Shown here: positions 5,508 through 14,900 of the stretch, in pieces
How the letters are laid out: each line of letters begins with the position of its first letter
How positions within the stretch are numbered: the first letter of the stretch is position 1
Assembly (NCBI GenBank): GCA_016709845.1
Contig: JADJMA010000050.1
Location: forward strand, 1 to 27,651
Reading direction: 5' to 3'
Source: Flammeovirgaceae bacterium
GTDB taxonomy: Bacteria; Bacteroidota; Bacteroidia; Cytophagales; Cyclobacteriaceae
Length of the DNA stretch: 27,651 nt
Program-made: the position numbers and the translations under genes
The notes under the pieces: generated by a model
Database searches by the model: none
Seen by the model: only the letters and a program-made list of their open reading frames with translations
What the model was told of the DNA's origin: nothing

Positions 5508-6660
5508 TGAAGCAATTTCCATTTATTATAGTGCTAAGTCTCGTTTCAAGTATTGATGTGCTTTCACAAGAGATGATTTCACCCGATGAAAAAGGACTTC
5601 ATTTTAATGGACAATTGTCAGGGTACTCAAATTTTGCGCCTGATAATGACCTTAACTTTTTAGCTGGGGGAAGATATATTCCAGAGCTTCGCTATACACT
5701 GGCACTCGATACTTCATCAACGCTGGATTTTTGGGCTCGGCAAATATTTTTGGCAGTTCTGCATTTCATCCGTTCGATTCAGCAAATAACACTGGAGACA
5801 TCAGCGCGTATCGGGTTTGGGCACGGTTAACGGGTGAGCAATATGAAATACGATTAGGGCTTCAAAAAATTGATTTCGGTGTAGCCACTGTTTTACGTCC
5901 GCTACAATGGTTTAACCAGGTGGATCCACGTGATCCCTTGGGAATTACAAATGGTGTTTATGGGGGATTAGCGCGGTACTATTTTTTAAATAATGCCAAT
6001 CTCTGGTTTTGGGTTTTATATGGAAACAAAAACACAAAAGGTTTTGAGCTTCTCCCTACTAACCAATCTATCCCCTGAAATTGGTGGACGCGCTCAGCTT
6101 CAATACCCAAAGGTGAAATCGGCCTTACGTATCATTATCGGGTAGCAGACTCGCAGGGAATTCCTGAAATACCTTCGTATGAAAAAATTCCTGAAAACAG
6201 ATTTGGCCTTGATGTAAAGTGGGATGTTACCGTTGGCCTTTGGTTAGAATTTTCGCATATCACCAAGTCAAAGAATCTTGGATTGCTCACCAACCAAACG
6301 CTTATCAATGTGGGTACGGATTATACATTCGGCATTGGGAGCGGCCTCAATGTTGTAGTCGAGCACTTGCTGGGATCATATGATGAAAAGGCATTTCAGT
6401 TTCAAGAAGTTTCAAACACCACTGCAATTACATTAGCCTATCCAATTAGTTTCTTCGATCACCAGAGTGTTGTTTCTACTTACAATTGGAATAGCCATAC
6501 GGGCTCTTTCTTCTTAAACAACGAACACCAATTCAAAAAGTTTGCAGGCTATATAATGCCATACTACAATCCCGCAACACCTCAGGGCTTAATCAAAAGA
6601 GATATTCAATACTCAACAACCGGGCCGGGCATCAGGCTCATGATCGTATATAATCATTAA
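5507..6660 (+). CDS. Putative outer-membrane beta-barrel (porin-like) protein, frameshifted
   Basis: The GTG start at 5507 overlaps the TetR stop and gives a signal peptide (KQFPFIIVLSLVSSIDVLSQ). The body alternates polar and aromatic residues in short strands (GLHFNGQLSGYSNF, YEIRLGLQKIDFG, RYYFLNNANLWFWVLYG, GEIGLTYHYR, GLWLEFSH, GSGLNVVVEHLLGSY), and the last strand ends IRLMIVYNH, as expected of a transmembrane barrel of about 380 residues. Three or four single-base indels are needed: near 5728, near 6073 (a C-run) and near 6107 (a C-run). I cannot name the family. Its position ahead of a LolD/FtsX/LolA-like set suggests it is the outer-membrane partner of that system. A substrate channel or an envelope structural role are both open. 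Confidence 0.7.
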
Positions 6661-6676
6661 CAGAAACAAAAAGTTT

Positions 6677-7390
6677 ATGGACAAAGAAACAATCATCTCT
6701 ATTGAAAATGTTACCAAGCGGTTTAAGGATGGCATTGGTGAATTTACTGCCTTAGATAAAATCAATCTTCAGTTCAAGAAAGGCGAGTTTGCCGGATTGG
6801 TTGGACCCAGTGGATCTGGAAAGACCACACTTTTAAATATTATTGGAAGCCTTGATAGTCCTACGCTTGGCAAAGCTATGATTATGGGAAAGGATATTTC
6901 AACACTATCACATAAGGAGTCGGCCATGTTACGGAATAAGCACATCGGGTTTATTTTTCAAGTGTATAACCTGCTGCCCGTTTATACAGTTTTCGAAAAT
7001 GTGGAATTTGCTTTACTACTTCAAAACTATTCTGCTACCGAGCGAAAGAAAATGGTCATGGAATCATTAGAGTGGGTGGGACTTGAAAACATGAAGGACA
7101 AAAAGCCAAGCAAGCTTTCGGGTGGTGAAGGACAACGGGTTGCCATAGCGCGCGCAATGGTAAAACGACCAGAAATTTTATTGGCCGATGAGCCTACGGC
7201 AAACCTGGACGCAAAAAATGCACACATCATTGTTCAAATGATGAAGAAATTGAATCAGGAGTTAAATACCACATTCTTATTTTCTACACATGACGAAAAA
7301 GTAATGCAATACTTAAACCGACTTGTGTCTTTGCGTGATGGTAAAGTTGAGAAGGATGAATTGCATACACCTAAAATGCAACCGGCATGA
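6677..7390 (+). CDS. ABC transporter ATP-binding protein, LolD/MacB type
   Basis: An intact 237-residue ATPase. Walker A is GPSGSGKT (43-50), the Q-loop FIFQ (92-95), the signature LSGGEGQR (147-154), Walker B ILLADE (167-172), the D-loop ANLD (175-178) and the H-loop His205. The spacing and the VAIARAMVKRPEILLADEPT stretch match the LolD/MacB/FtsE branch. These ATPases power FtsX-fold permeases that move lipoproteins, peptides or drugs by mechanotransmission, not through a channel. The gene overlaps the next permease by 4 bp (ATGA), which is strong evidence that they form one complex. The start follows the barrel gene by 16 bp. Confidence 0.95.
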   Translation: MDKETIISIENVTKRFKDGIGEFTALDKINLQFKKGEFAGLVGPSGSGKTTLLNIIGSLDSPTLGKAMIMGKDISTLSHKESAMLRNKHIGFIFQVYNLLPVYTVFENVEFALLLQNYSATERKKMVMESLEWVGLENMKDKKPSKLSGGEGQRVAIARAMVKRPEILLADEPTANLDAKNAHIIVQMMKKLNQELNTTFLFSTHDEKVMQYLNRLVSLRDGKVEKDELHTPKMQPA

Positions 7391-8541
7391 AACTCGCCTT
7401 TCAGCTCGCATATAAAAATTTAATAGGAGCCGGGCTTCGCACCTGGCTTAACGCAGGTATTCTTTCGTTTGCTTTTGTGATGATTCTGTTCTTCAATGGA
7501 CTTATTGATGGGTGGAACCTACAGGCAAAGCGGGATGGCATAAAGTGGGAGTATGGCAATGGGCAATTGCTCATGGAAGAATACGATCCATACGATCCTT
7601 TCACATTGCAAGATGGTCATGCAATTATTCCAGCATCAATTTCGAAAGAAGTAACACCTATTCTGTTAATACAAGGTTCTATTTATCCGAATGGGAGAAT
7701 GCTTTCGGTTACCTTGAAAGGTATAGATGTCAATCAATCTATTATAGAGATACCAACCGATGCGCTCAAAAATTCCAATATAGAAATGCCAGCAGTTATT
7801 GGTAAGCGAATGGCGAATGCTGCCAAGCTAAAAGTGGGTGATCAGGTATTGCTTCGCTGGCGTGATCAACACGGAACATACGATGCACTAAACATTACGA
7901 TTGTAGACATATTCGATACCGATGTGGGTACGGTTGACAATGGACAAATCTGGATGCCCATCGAAACACTTTGGCAAATGACCGGCCTTAAAAATGAGGC
8001 AACTATTTTGATTGCACATACCGACAAGTCTTACAGTGAAGATGGTTGGGTGTATAAAAGCAAAAAGGAATTGCTGAGCGTGTTGACGGATATTATTGAA
8101 ACGAAAAAAATGAGTGGCTCAATAATGTATTTACTCCTTCTGATGATTGCCTTACTTGCCATCTTTGATACACAAGTGCTTTCCATCTTCCGGAGGCAAA
8201 AAGAAATCGGAACTTACATCGCACTCGGCATGACACGCTGGCAAGTGGTAGGATTGTTTACGATGGAAGGTAGTATGTATAGTCTCTTTGCCATGATTGT
8301 TGGATGCGTGTACGGAATTCCACTTTTATTTTATGTGGCGTATACGGGCATTGGTATACCCGCTGCCACACAGAATATGGGTATTGCCATTGCAGAGCGT
8401 ATTTATCCGGTGTATGGGTTTACATTAATATTGGGCACGTTGCTTCTGGTGATTATCTCCGCTACAGTTGTAAGTTTCTTACCCGCAAGAAGTATTTCAA
8501 AAATGAATCCGGTGCTCGCTATAAAAGGAAAAGTACAATGA
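7387..8541 (+). CDS. FtsX-type ABC permease (LolC/E-MacB-like), paralog 1
   Basis: The protein has 384 residues. One N-terminal membrane helix (about residues 18-38, LNAGILSFAFVMILFFNGLI) is followed by a periplasmic domain of about 200 residues, then three C-terminal helices. The FtsX core motif is IFRRQKEIGTYIALGMTRWQ, and the C-terminus reads VSFLPARSISKMNPVLAIKG, both typical of MacB/LolCDE permeases. The start overlaps the ATPase stop by 4 bp, and its stop overlaps the next permease start by 4 bp. Identity with the next gene is obvious along the whole length, so the pair arose by duplication and may form a LolC/LolE-like heterodimer. No frameshift. Confidence 0.9.
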   Translation: MKLAFQLAYKNLIGAGLRTWLNAGILSFAFVMILFFNGLIDGWNLQAKRDGIKWEYGNGQLLMEEYDPYDPFTLQDGHAIIPASISKEVTPILLIQGSIYPNGRMLSVTLKGIDVNQSIIEIPTDALKNSNIEMPAVIGKRMANAAKLKVGDQVLLRWRDQHGTYDALNITIVDIFDTDVGTVDNGQIWMPIETLWQMTGLKNEATILIAHTDKSYSEDGWVYKSKKELLSVLTDIIETKKMSGSIMYLLLLMIALLAIFDTQVLSIFRRQKEIGTYIALGMTRWQVVGLFTMEGSMYSLFAMIVGCVYGIPLLFYVAYTGIGIPAATQNMGIAIAERIYPVYGFTLILGTLLLVIISATVVSFLPARSISKMNPVLAIKGKVQ

Positions 8542-9692
8542 TGCTGGCCATAAAACTCGCTTACAAAAATTTGATCAATGCAGGATTGCGCACGTGGCTG
8601 AATGTTGGAATTCTATCTTTCGTGTTTGTTCTTATTTTATTTTACAAAGGCTTTATCGAAGGCTGGAATGAAGATGCTGTTCGACAAAGTATAGACTGGG
8701 AATTTGCAGAGGGACAGGTGTATCATCCAATATATGAGCCTACTGATTTTTTGTCGATTCAGGATGCACATGGCGTAGTAGCAAATGCCAAGGAGCAACA
8801 TCTTGTTCCGGTGCTGGTACGGCAAGCTTCCCTTTATCCGGAAGGTCGGCTTATGAATATTACTATTAAGGGAATCGATGCGCATCAGACTGCCGTGAAG
8901 ATTCCTACAGCTTCTTTCACAGGCGGAAATAAACTCGAAGCCATCATTGGAAAGCGAATGGCCCAGTCGGCACAACTTAAAATTGGTGACGAAGTATTGA
9001 TGCGATGGCGTGACAGGAAAGGAACGTTCGATGCCGGAAACATTACCATCGTTGATATTTTCGATACGCATGTGCCAACCGTTGACCAAGGTATAATATG
9101 GATGCCCATCGATCTTATTTGGAAAGTTACTGGAATGGAAAATGAAGCCACCTATTATTTAGTGAGTGAAAAGAATGAAAAGCTAAACATCGGCAGTTGG
9201 ATACTGCATTCACAAGATGAGTTGCTGACTGAACTCAGAGGAATGATTGCCGTGGAGTCATACGGTGGAAGCATCCTGTATGGAATTCTTTTGTGTATTG
9301 CCCTTCTGGCAATTTTTGATACGCAAGTGTTATCCATTTTCAGGAGACAAAAAGAAATAGGAACTTTTATTGCGCTTGGAATGACGAGGCAACAGGTAAT
9401 ACTCCTTTTCACAGTAGAGGGCGCAATGTATAGCTTATTCGCCATGGCACTGGGCGCAGTTATCGGCACCCCGTTGTTTGTTTATGTATCGGGTATCGGT
9501 ATCCACATTGGCGGTATTTCCAGTGAGATGGGAATTGCCATGGGCGAAACCATCTATCCGGTTTTTAATATGTATCTATTGTTCACCACTGCTCTTCTTA
9601 TTGTAGGATCGGCCACGGTAGTCAGTTTCTTGCCCGCGCGAAAAATTGCTTCGATGAATCCTGTTCTTGCCATTAAAGGAAAGCAGCAGTAA
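8538..9692 (+). CDS. FtsX-type ABC permease, paralog 2
   Basis: The ATG at 8538 overlaps the previous stop (ATGA) and gives MMLAIKLAYKNLINAGLRTW, aligned with MKLAFQLAYKNLIGAGLRTW of paralog 1. The frame is open further upstream, but that extension lies inside paralog 1 and is not homologous to anything seen here. Same architecture: one N-terminal helix, a large periplasmic domain (DEVLMRWRDRKGTFDAGNIT compared with the matching stretch in paralog 1), and three C-terminal helices with FRRQKEIGTFIALGMTRQQV. The length is 384 residues, equal to paralog 1. It is probably the second half of an inner-membrane permease dimer. No frameshift. Confidence 0.9.
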   Translation: MMLAIKLAYKNLINAGLRTWLNVGILSFVFVLILFYKGFIEGWNEDAVRQSIDWEFAEGQVYHPIYEPTDFLSIQDAHGVVANAKEQHLVPVLVRQASLYPEGRLMNITIKGIDAHQTAVKIPTASFTGGNKLEAIIGKRMAQSAQLKIGDEVLMRWRDRKGTFDAGNITIVDIFDTHVPTVDQGIIWMPIDLIWKVTGMENEATYYLVSEKNEKLNIGSWILHSQDELLTELRGMIAVESYGGSILYGILLCIALLAIFDTQVLSIFRRQKEIGTFIALGMTRQQVILLFTVEGAMYSLFAMALGAVIGTPLFVYVSGIGIHIGGISSEMGIAMGETIYPVFNMYLLFTTALLIVGSATVVSFLPARKIASMNPVLAIKGKQQ

Positions 9693-9712
9693 AATATTTA
9701 AACGAAAAGAAA

Positions 9713-10984
9713 ATGATTAAATTCTTATTCAAGGGTATACTTCGAGACAAGAGCAGAAGTGTTTTACCCATTACCATTGTAATTATTGGCGTTGCCTTAA
9801 CAATCGTATTGAGCGGATTCATGCGAGGCATAATGGGCGATATGACCGATCAGAGCGCACGTTTCCAAACAGGTCATGTAAAAATTGTAACGAAAGCGTA
9901 TGAAGAAGCCATGGATCAAATGCCGATTGATCTGGCGATCCTGGGTGTTGATTCACTATTGGAATCTTTGCAAAAAAATTATCCAACCTTGCAATGGGTA
10001 AAGCGTACAAACTTTGGTGGATTGATTGATGTGCCCGATGCAAACGGAGAAACAAAGGGACAAGGCCCTGCGTCCGGTATAGCACTTGAACTTTTTAATC
10101 CGAAGAGCAACGAAATTGAACGCATGAACATGCTGAGTTCAATTGTGCAAGGTGGAATTCCATCCAAACCCGGTGAAGCCATTATAGGACAAGAGTTCGC
10201 TGATAAGTTGAAGGTAAAAATCGGTGATGAGATTACCTATGTCGGTTCTACCATGAACGGAAGTATGTCGTTTAAAACATTTATTGTTAGTGGAACGATT
10301 CGTTTTGGTTCTGCGGCTTTGGACAAAGGAGCCATCATCATTGATATTTCCGATGCACAGGAGATGTTGGATTTGGAAGATGGCTCTACTGAAATTCTTG
10401 GTTTTTTAAATGACGGTGTATATGTAGACGAAAAAGCAGCGGCATTAAAAGCTGAGTTTAACAGCAAGGCAGATCCAAACGATCAGTTTGCTCCTGTTAT
10501 GCTAACCTTAAAGGATCAAAACAATTTGGGAAGTTACCTTGATTTTGTAGATGTGTTTGCGGGGTTGTTCGTAGGGATATTTGTATTCGCGATGTCATTG
10601 GTACTTTGGAATACAGGATTGCTCGGAGGACTAAGACGCTATCAGGAATTTGGTATTCGCCTGGCACTTGGTGAATCGAAAGGAAGAATATATAAGAACA
10701 TTATTTTGGAAGCCGTGTTGATCGGAGCCATTGGTTCTATTCTTGGAACAACTCTCGGTGTTGTGATTACCATTTATTTGCAACAAACAGGAATTGACAT
10801 CAGCGCTTACTTGCAAAACAGCACGATGATGATGCCATCGGTAATGCGTTCAAAATTTACAGCACAGCTATTATACATTGGTTTCATTCCGGGGTTGGTA
10901 GCCATGGTGATTGGTAATATGCTTTCCGGAATTGGAATTTATAAGCGCGAAACCGCTACACTCTTTAAAGAACTTGAAGTTTAA
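9713..10984 (+). CDS. Third FtsX-type ABC permease, divergent
   Basis: A 423-residue protein starting MIKFLFKGILRDKSRSVLPI, with one N-terminal helix (ITIVIIGVALTIVLSGFMRG), a periplasmic region that includes GQEFADKLKVKIGDEITYVG, and C-terminal helices with GLLGGLRRYQEFGIRLALGE. It is clearly FtsX-fold but less similar to paralogs 1 and 2 than they are to each other. A third permease with only one ATPase gene is more than a LolCDE complex needs. It could pair with itself or replace one subunit under some conditions. It starts 20 bp after paralog 2 and is followed after 12 bp by the LolA-like gene, so it belongs to the same operon. No frameshift. Confidence 0.88.
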   Translation: MIKFLFKGILRDKSRSVLPITIVIIGVALTIVLSGFMRGIMGDMTDQSARFQTGHVKIVTKAYEEAMDQMPIDLAILGVDSLLESLQKNYPTLQWVKRTNFGGLIDVPDANGETKGQGPASGIALELFNPKSNEIERMNMLSSIVQGGIPSKPGEAIIGQEFADKLKVKIGDEITYVGSTMNGSMSFKTFIVSGTIRFGSAALDKGAIIIDISDAQEMLDLEDGSTEILGFLNDGVYVDEKAAALKAEFNSKADPNDQFAPVMLTLKDQNNLGSYLDFVDVFAGLFVGIFVFAMSLVLWNTGLLGGLRRYQEFGIRLALGESKGRIYKNIILEAVLIGAIGSILGTTLGVVITIYLQQTGIDISAYLQNSTMMMPSVMRSKFTAQLLYIGFIPGLVAMVIGNMLSGIGIYKRETATLFKELEV

Positions 10985-10996
10985 AATTATTTATCT

Positions 10997-11727
10997 ATGA
11001 AATATTTATTGATTACAATTCTCTCATTATCCTTTGCATTTCAAAATTATCCGGATGCTGATGGGATACTAAAAAAAGTGGATGCCAACATGTCGTCAGA
11101 CACCAACATCACTGAATCCAGTATGGTGATACATGGGAAAAGAAACAGCCGCACAGTAGTATCGAGAAGTTATGGTGAAGGATATAAAAATCCTTTTCAG
11201 AATACCTTGCACCTGCACGCGAGATGGGCACCAAAATGTTGAAGCTTGAAGATCGGTTATGGATTTATTCCCCATCCACTGACAGAACGATTCAATTATC
11301 AGGACACATGCTTCGGCAATCTGTCATGGGATCAGACCTTTCGTATGAGGACATGATGGAAGATCGCAAGCTTACTGACATGTATAATTCGAAAGTTGTG
11401 GGTGAAGAAAATATTGATGGCCGAAAAGTGTGGGTTCTTGAACTCATCGCGAAAGTTGATAATGCGACCTACCACAGCAGAAAGGAATGGATCGATCAGG
11501 AACGTTTCATTCCTTTAAAAGAAGAATTGTTTGCAAAGAGCGGCCAAATGCTGAAGCGAACCGTCATGAGTGATGTGAAAAAAATTGAAGGCCGTTGGTA
11601 TCCCACCAAAATGAATTACAAGGATGTATTAAAAGATGGAGAGGGAACCGATTTCATTGTTGATAAAATTGAATTCAATGTTGAGATTCCCGAGCACATT
11701 TTCACGAAGGCTTCTTTGAAGAAGTAA
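10997..11727 (+). CDS. LolA-like outer-membrane lipoprotein-sorting protein, one frameshift
   Basis: A signal peptide (MKYLLITILSLSFAF) precedes a mature protein with MGTKMLKLEDRLWIYSPSTD, SGHMLRQSVMGSDLSYEDMM and KIEGRWYPTKM. This is the pattern of the LolA/LolB-superfamily proteins annotated as outer membrane lipoprotein-sorting protein: a half-open beta-barrel that carries a lipid-modified cargo across the periplasm. One missing A near 11193 breaks the frame; restored, the joint reads KSFSEYLAPAREMGTK. The restored length is about 243 residues. As the last gene of the cassette it is the natural periplasmic carrier for the ABC complex. The 175 bp that follow, before the convergent glucan synthase, show no convincing terminator or gene. 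Confidence 0.85.
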
Positions 11728-11902
11728 GATAGAATTATTTTCCTGTGCATTATCTGTAAAAACCAAGTCCTTGGCAAGCCTGTATATTTTCTTACCCGGT
11801 GTTGTAAGAGTACTCTGGGTGCATAAGTCAAAACTAAATGCTGCAAGTAAAGCCCCTGTATTATTTAGAGGAGCTGATCAGAGAAGGAAATAGACTCCAC
11901 GA

Positions 11903-14900
11903 TTAAGCCCTGATTTGAACATAATGCTCTACCCCATCGTCCATGAGTATAATCCAATTTTCTTTCTGCTTCACACCATCTACAGTAATACTCATTTCGT
12001 CTGCAGTCTTCGTTTGGGTGACTTCAATATTATAAACTGTTTCTTTATAACGATAGCGAACTTTGAATGACTTCCATTCTTCCGGGATACAAGGGTTCAT
12101 TTTTAATTTATTTCCCTGTTGTTCAACCCCAAGAAACGATTCTATGATAAGGCGATACAACCAACTCGCTGATCCAGTATACCAAGTCCAACCACCGCGC
12201 CCTGCATGTTGCGTACCTGCATATACATCGGCCGCCAGCACATAAGGTTCAACTTTATAAGTAGCAATAGTCTCCGGTGTATTGCCATGGTTGATTGGGT
12301 TGATCATCTTTAACAATTCCCACACCCGTTTGTTATCACCCAGTTTTGCAAAGGCCATGATTAGCCACACTGCAGCGTGCGTGTATTGTCCACCATTTTC
12401 TCTTACGCCCGGCACGTATCCCTTAATATAGCCGGGGTTAAGCGCAGACTTATCAAATGGAGGCGCTAATAGTTTAATGATCCCAACATCTTTTTGAACA
12501 AGTTGTTGGTAAGCTGATTCCATGGCCTCATGTTCACGATTTGAATCAGCTACTTCTGAGAGCACCGACCAGCTTTGTGCAATAGAATCAATTTTACATT
12601 CTTCGTTTACAGATGAACCCAATGGTGTGCCATTATCAAACCATGCACGCTTATACCATTTTCCATCCCAGGCGTTCTTATCTATATTTTCCTTTAGTTT
12701 TTTTGCCTGATGATTACATTCATCGGCAAATGCGGAATCGTTATTTAAATGGGCTATCTCTGTAAACTGAATGAGTATATCATAAAAAAAAAATCCCATC
12801 CATACACTTTCCCCCTTGCCATGGTTCCCTACCTTGTCATAGCCATCGTTCCAATCACCCGTTCCAATAAGAGGTAGCCCATGTTCTCCAAATCTCCATG
12901 CGTGTTTGATTGCCAGTACACAATGTTCGTAAAGTGAAGCAGATGTACCGGAGACAAAGGGAAGATCAAAATAAGATTCTTCATCAGGATTTAGCTGACG
13001 TCCCTCAAGAAAGGGGACTGTTTCATTGAGCACTTCTTTATCTCCGGTATGCAACACATAGCGAGAAGTTACCAGTGGCAGCCATAAAAAATCATCTGAG
13101 ATTCTGGTGCGCACTCCTCTTCCAACAGGTGGATGCCACCAGTGCTGAACATCTCCTTCTTTAAATTGACGCGATGCACTCAATAAAATTTGTTTGCGCG
13201 CAAGCTCAGGTGCTGCATAGAGAAGTGACAACACATCCTGCAATTGGTCTCTAAAACCAAAAGCACCCCCTGATTGGTAAAACCCACTGCGTCCCCAAAG
13301 TCGTGATGAAAGTGTTTGATACGTGAGCCATCCATTGGCTATTATGTTAATGGCCATATCGGGTGTCTCTACTTGCAAGGTACCTACTGCTTGCGTCCAG
13401 TATTTTTTTACTTTTTCCAATGCTTCGTCTGCAGCATCGCTTCCTCGAAATTGGTGTATGATTTGGCTTGCTTCGTTGGCATCTTTTCCGGCACCCAGTC
13501 TGAAAATAATTCTTTGTTCCTCTCCATCCATCAGTACAACCGGAACTTGAATGGCGGCACAAGGATCCAGGGCCAAGCCTGTTTTTCCTGAAAGTTTTTT
13601 TTTTCGCAGCATAGCATCCGGACGCTGCAGTGAACCATTGCGTCCAAGGAATTCTGTACGATCAGCTGTGATGGATTTTTTTAATTGATCCACATCAAAA
13701 AATGCTACTCGTTTATTGAATTCGATATTGTATGGATTTTTCGCAATGAGTGCTCCACTATTCGGATCCACCTCGGTACGAATATGCATCATCGATTTTG
13801 ATCGATTGTTATCAAGCACCCATTCGGCATATCCGGTAGCCGATATTTTACGAGATCGTCCGGACTGGTTGCGGATTTTTATTACGGTGAATTTAACCGC
13901 AGCTTCCAGGTCTACATACACTACCATTTCAGAATAAATACCATCTTCAAGATGCTCAAAGACGCTATATCCAAAACCATGACGTACAACATAAGGTGTT
14001 TTGCCACCAGCAGGAAGAAGGGATGTAGACCAAAAATGTCCACTTACTTCATCTCGAAGATAAAATGCTTCTCCACTCGTATCGCTTACAGGATCATTCC
14101 TCCACGGAGTGAGCCGGAATTCATGTGCATTTTCAGTCCATGTGTAGGCTGATCCATTTTCTGAAATAACCGATCCGAAATCTGGGTTTGCAATTACATT
14201 CACCCACGGAACTGGTGTTTTTGTTTTATTATCAACGAGCATCACATACTCATTGCCTTCTTTATTGAAGCCCCCTACGCCATTAAAGAAAGTCAAATCT
14301 TTAGGTGTTGGAATAGGTGTTGGCGAAATTTCAATTTTTTGATCTGATGAGAAGTAGGGGATTTCAATTTTAGCAGGAAATGTCCGATTGACCTGATCGG
14401 TCAAGGTTCCACCGTTATCCGAAATGCAAATACGCGCTGTTGTCTGAAATAAAATCTGATCTTCATAAGAAACCTGTTCCGATGCTCTTACAAAAATTCC
14501 TCCTGGCCGATCTCTTAGTTCGTCAGGAATTATAGCCTGAATTTCATTTTGAAAAACCTGCCGATATCCAGAGTGGCCCTCGTGCCAAATCACCAGATCA
14601 ACGATAAGTCCTTTTGTTCTCCAGTAGGAATGTGCCCTTACTAATTGTTTTGCCAATTGCATGTTACTCTGTTTTTCAATTCTCAGCAAAACAATGGGGA
14701 GATCGCCAGAGACGGAATAAGCCCATAGTTCGGATTGTTGTCTATGGTTATTGATAAGCACAGATGGATCGGCACGAAAAGAGGTATTGTTAAATAGTAT
14801 CGAACTGGCTAGTCGTGCATACAATTGCGCATCTGCTTCTGTAGCATTGATCTGTCGAAGAACTACCTGGCTGTGTGTCCATGCTAATTCAAAGACACGA

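Noticed and set aside
8304..8537. Upstream in-frame extension of the second FtsX permease
   Set aside because: It lies wholly inside the first permease gene. The ATG at 8538 aligns exactly with the start of the paralog and makes the usual 4-bp overlap.
11838..11894. Plus-strand 18-codon frame MLQVKPLYYLEELIREGN
   Set aside because: Too short, no recognisable promoter or ribosome-binding site, and no family resemblance. Left as chance.
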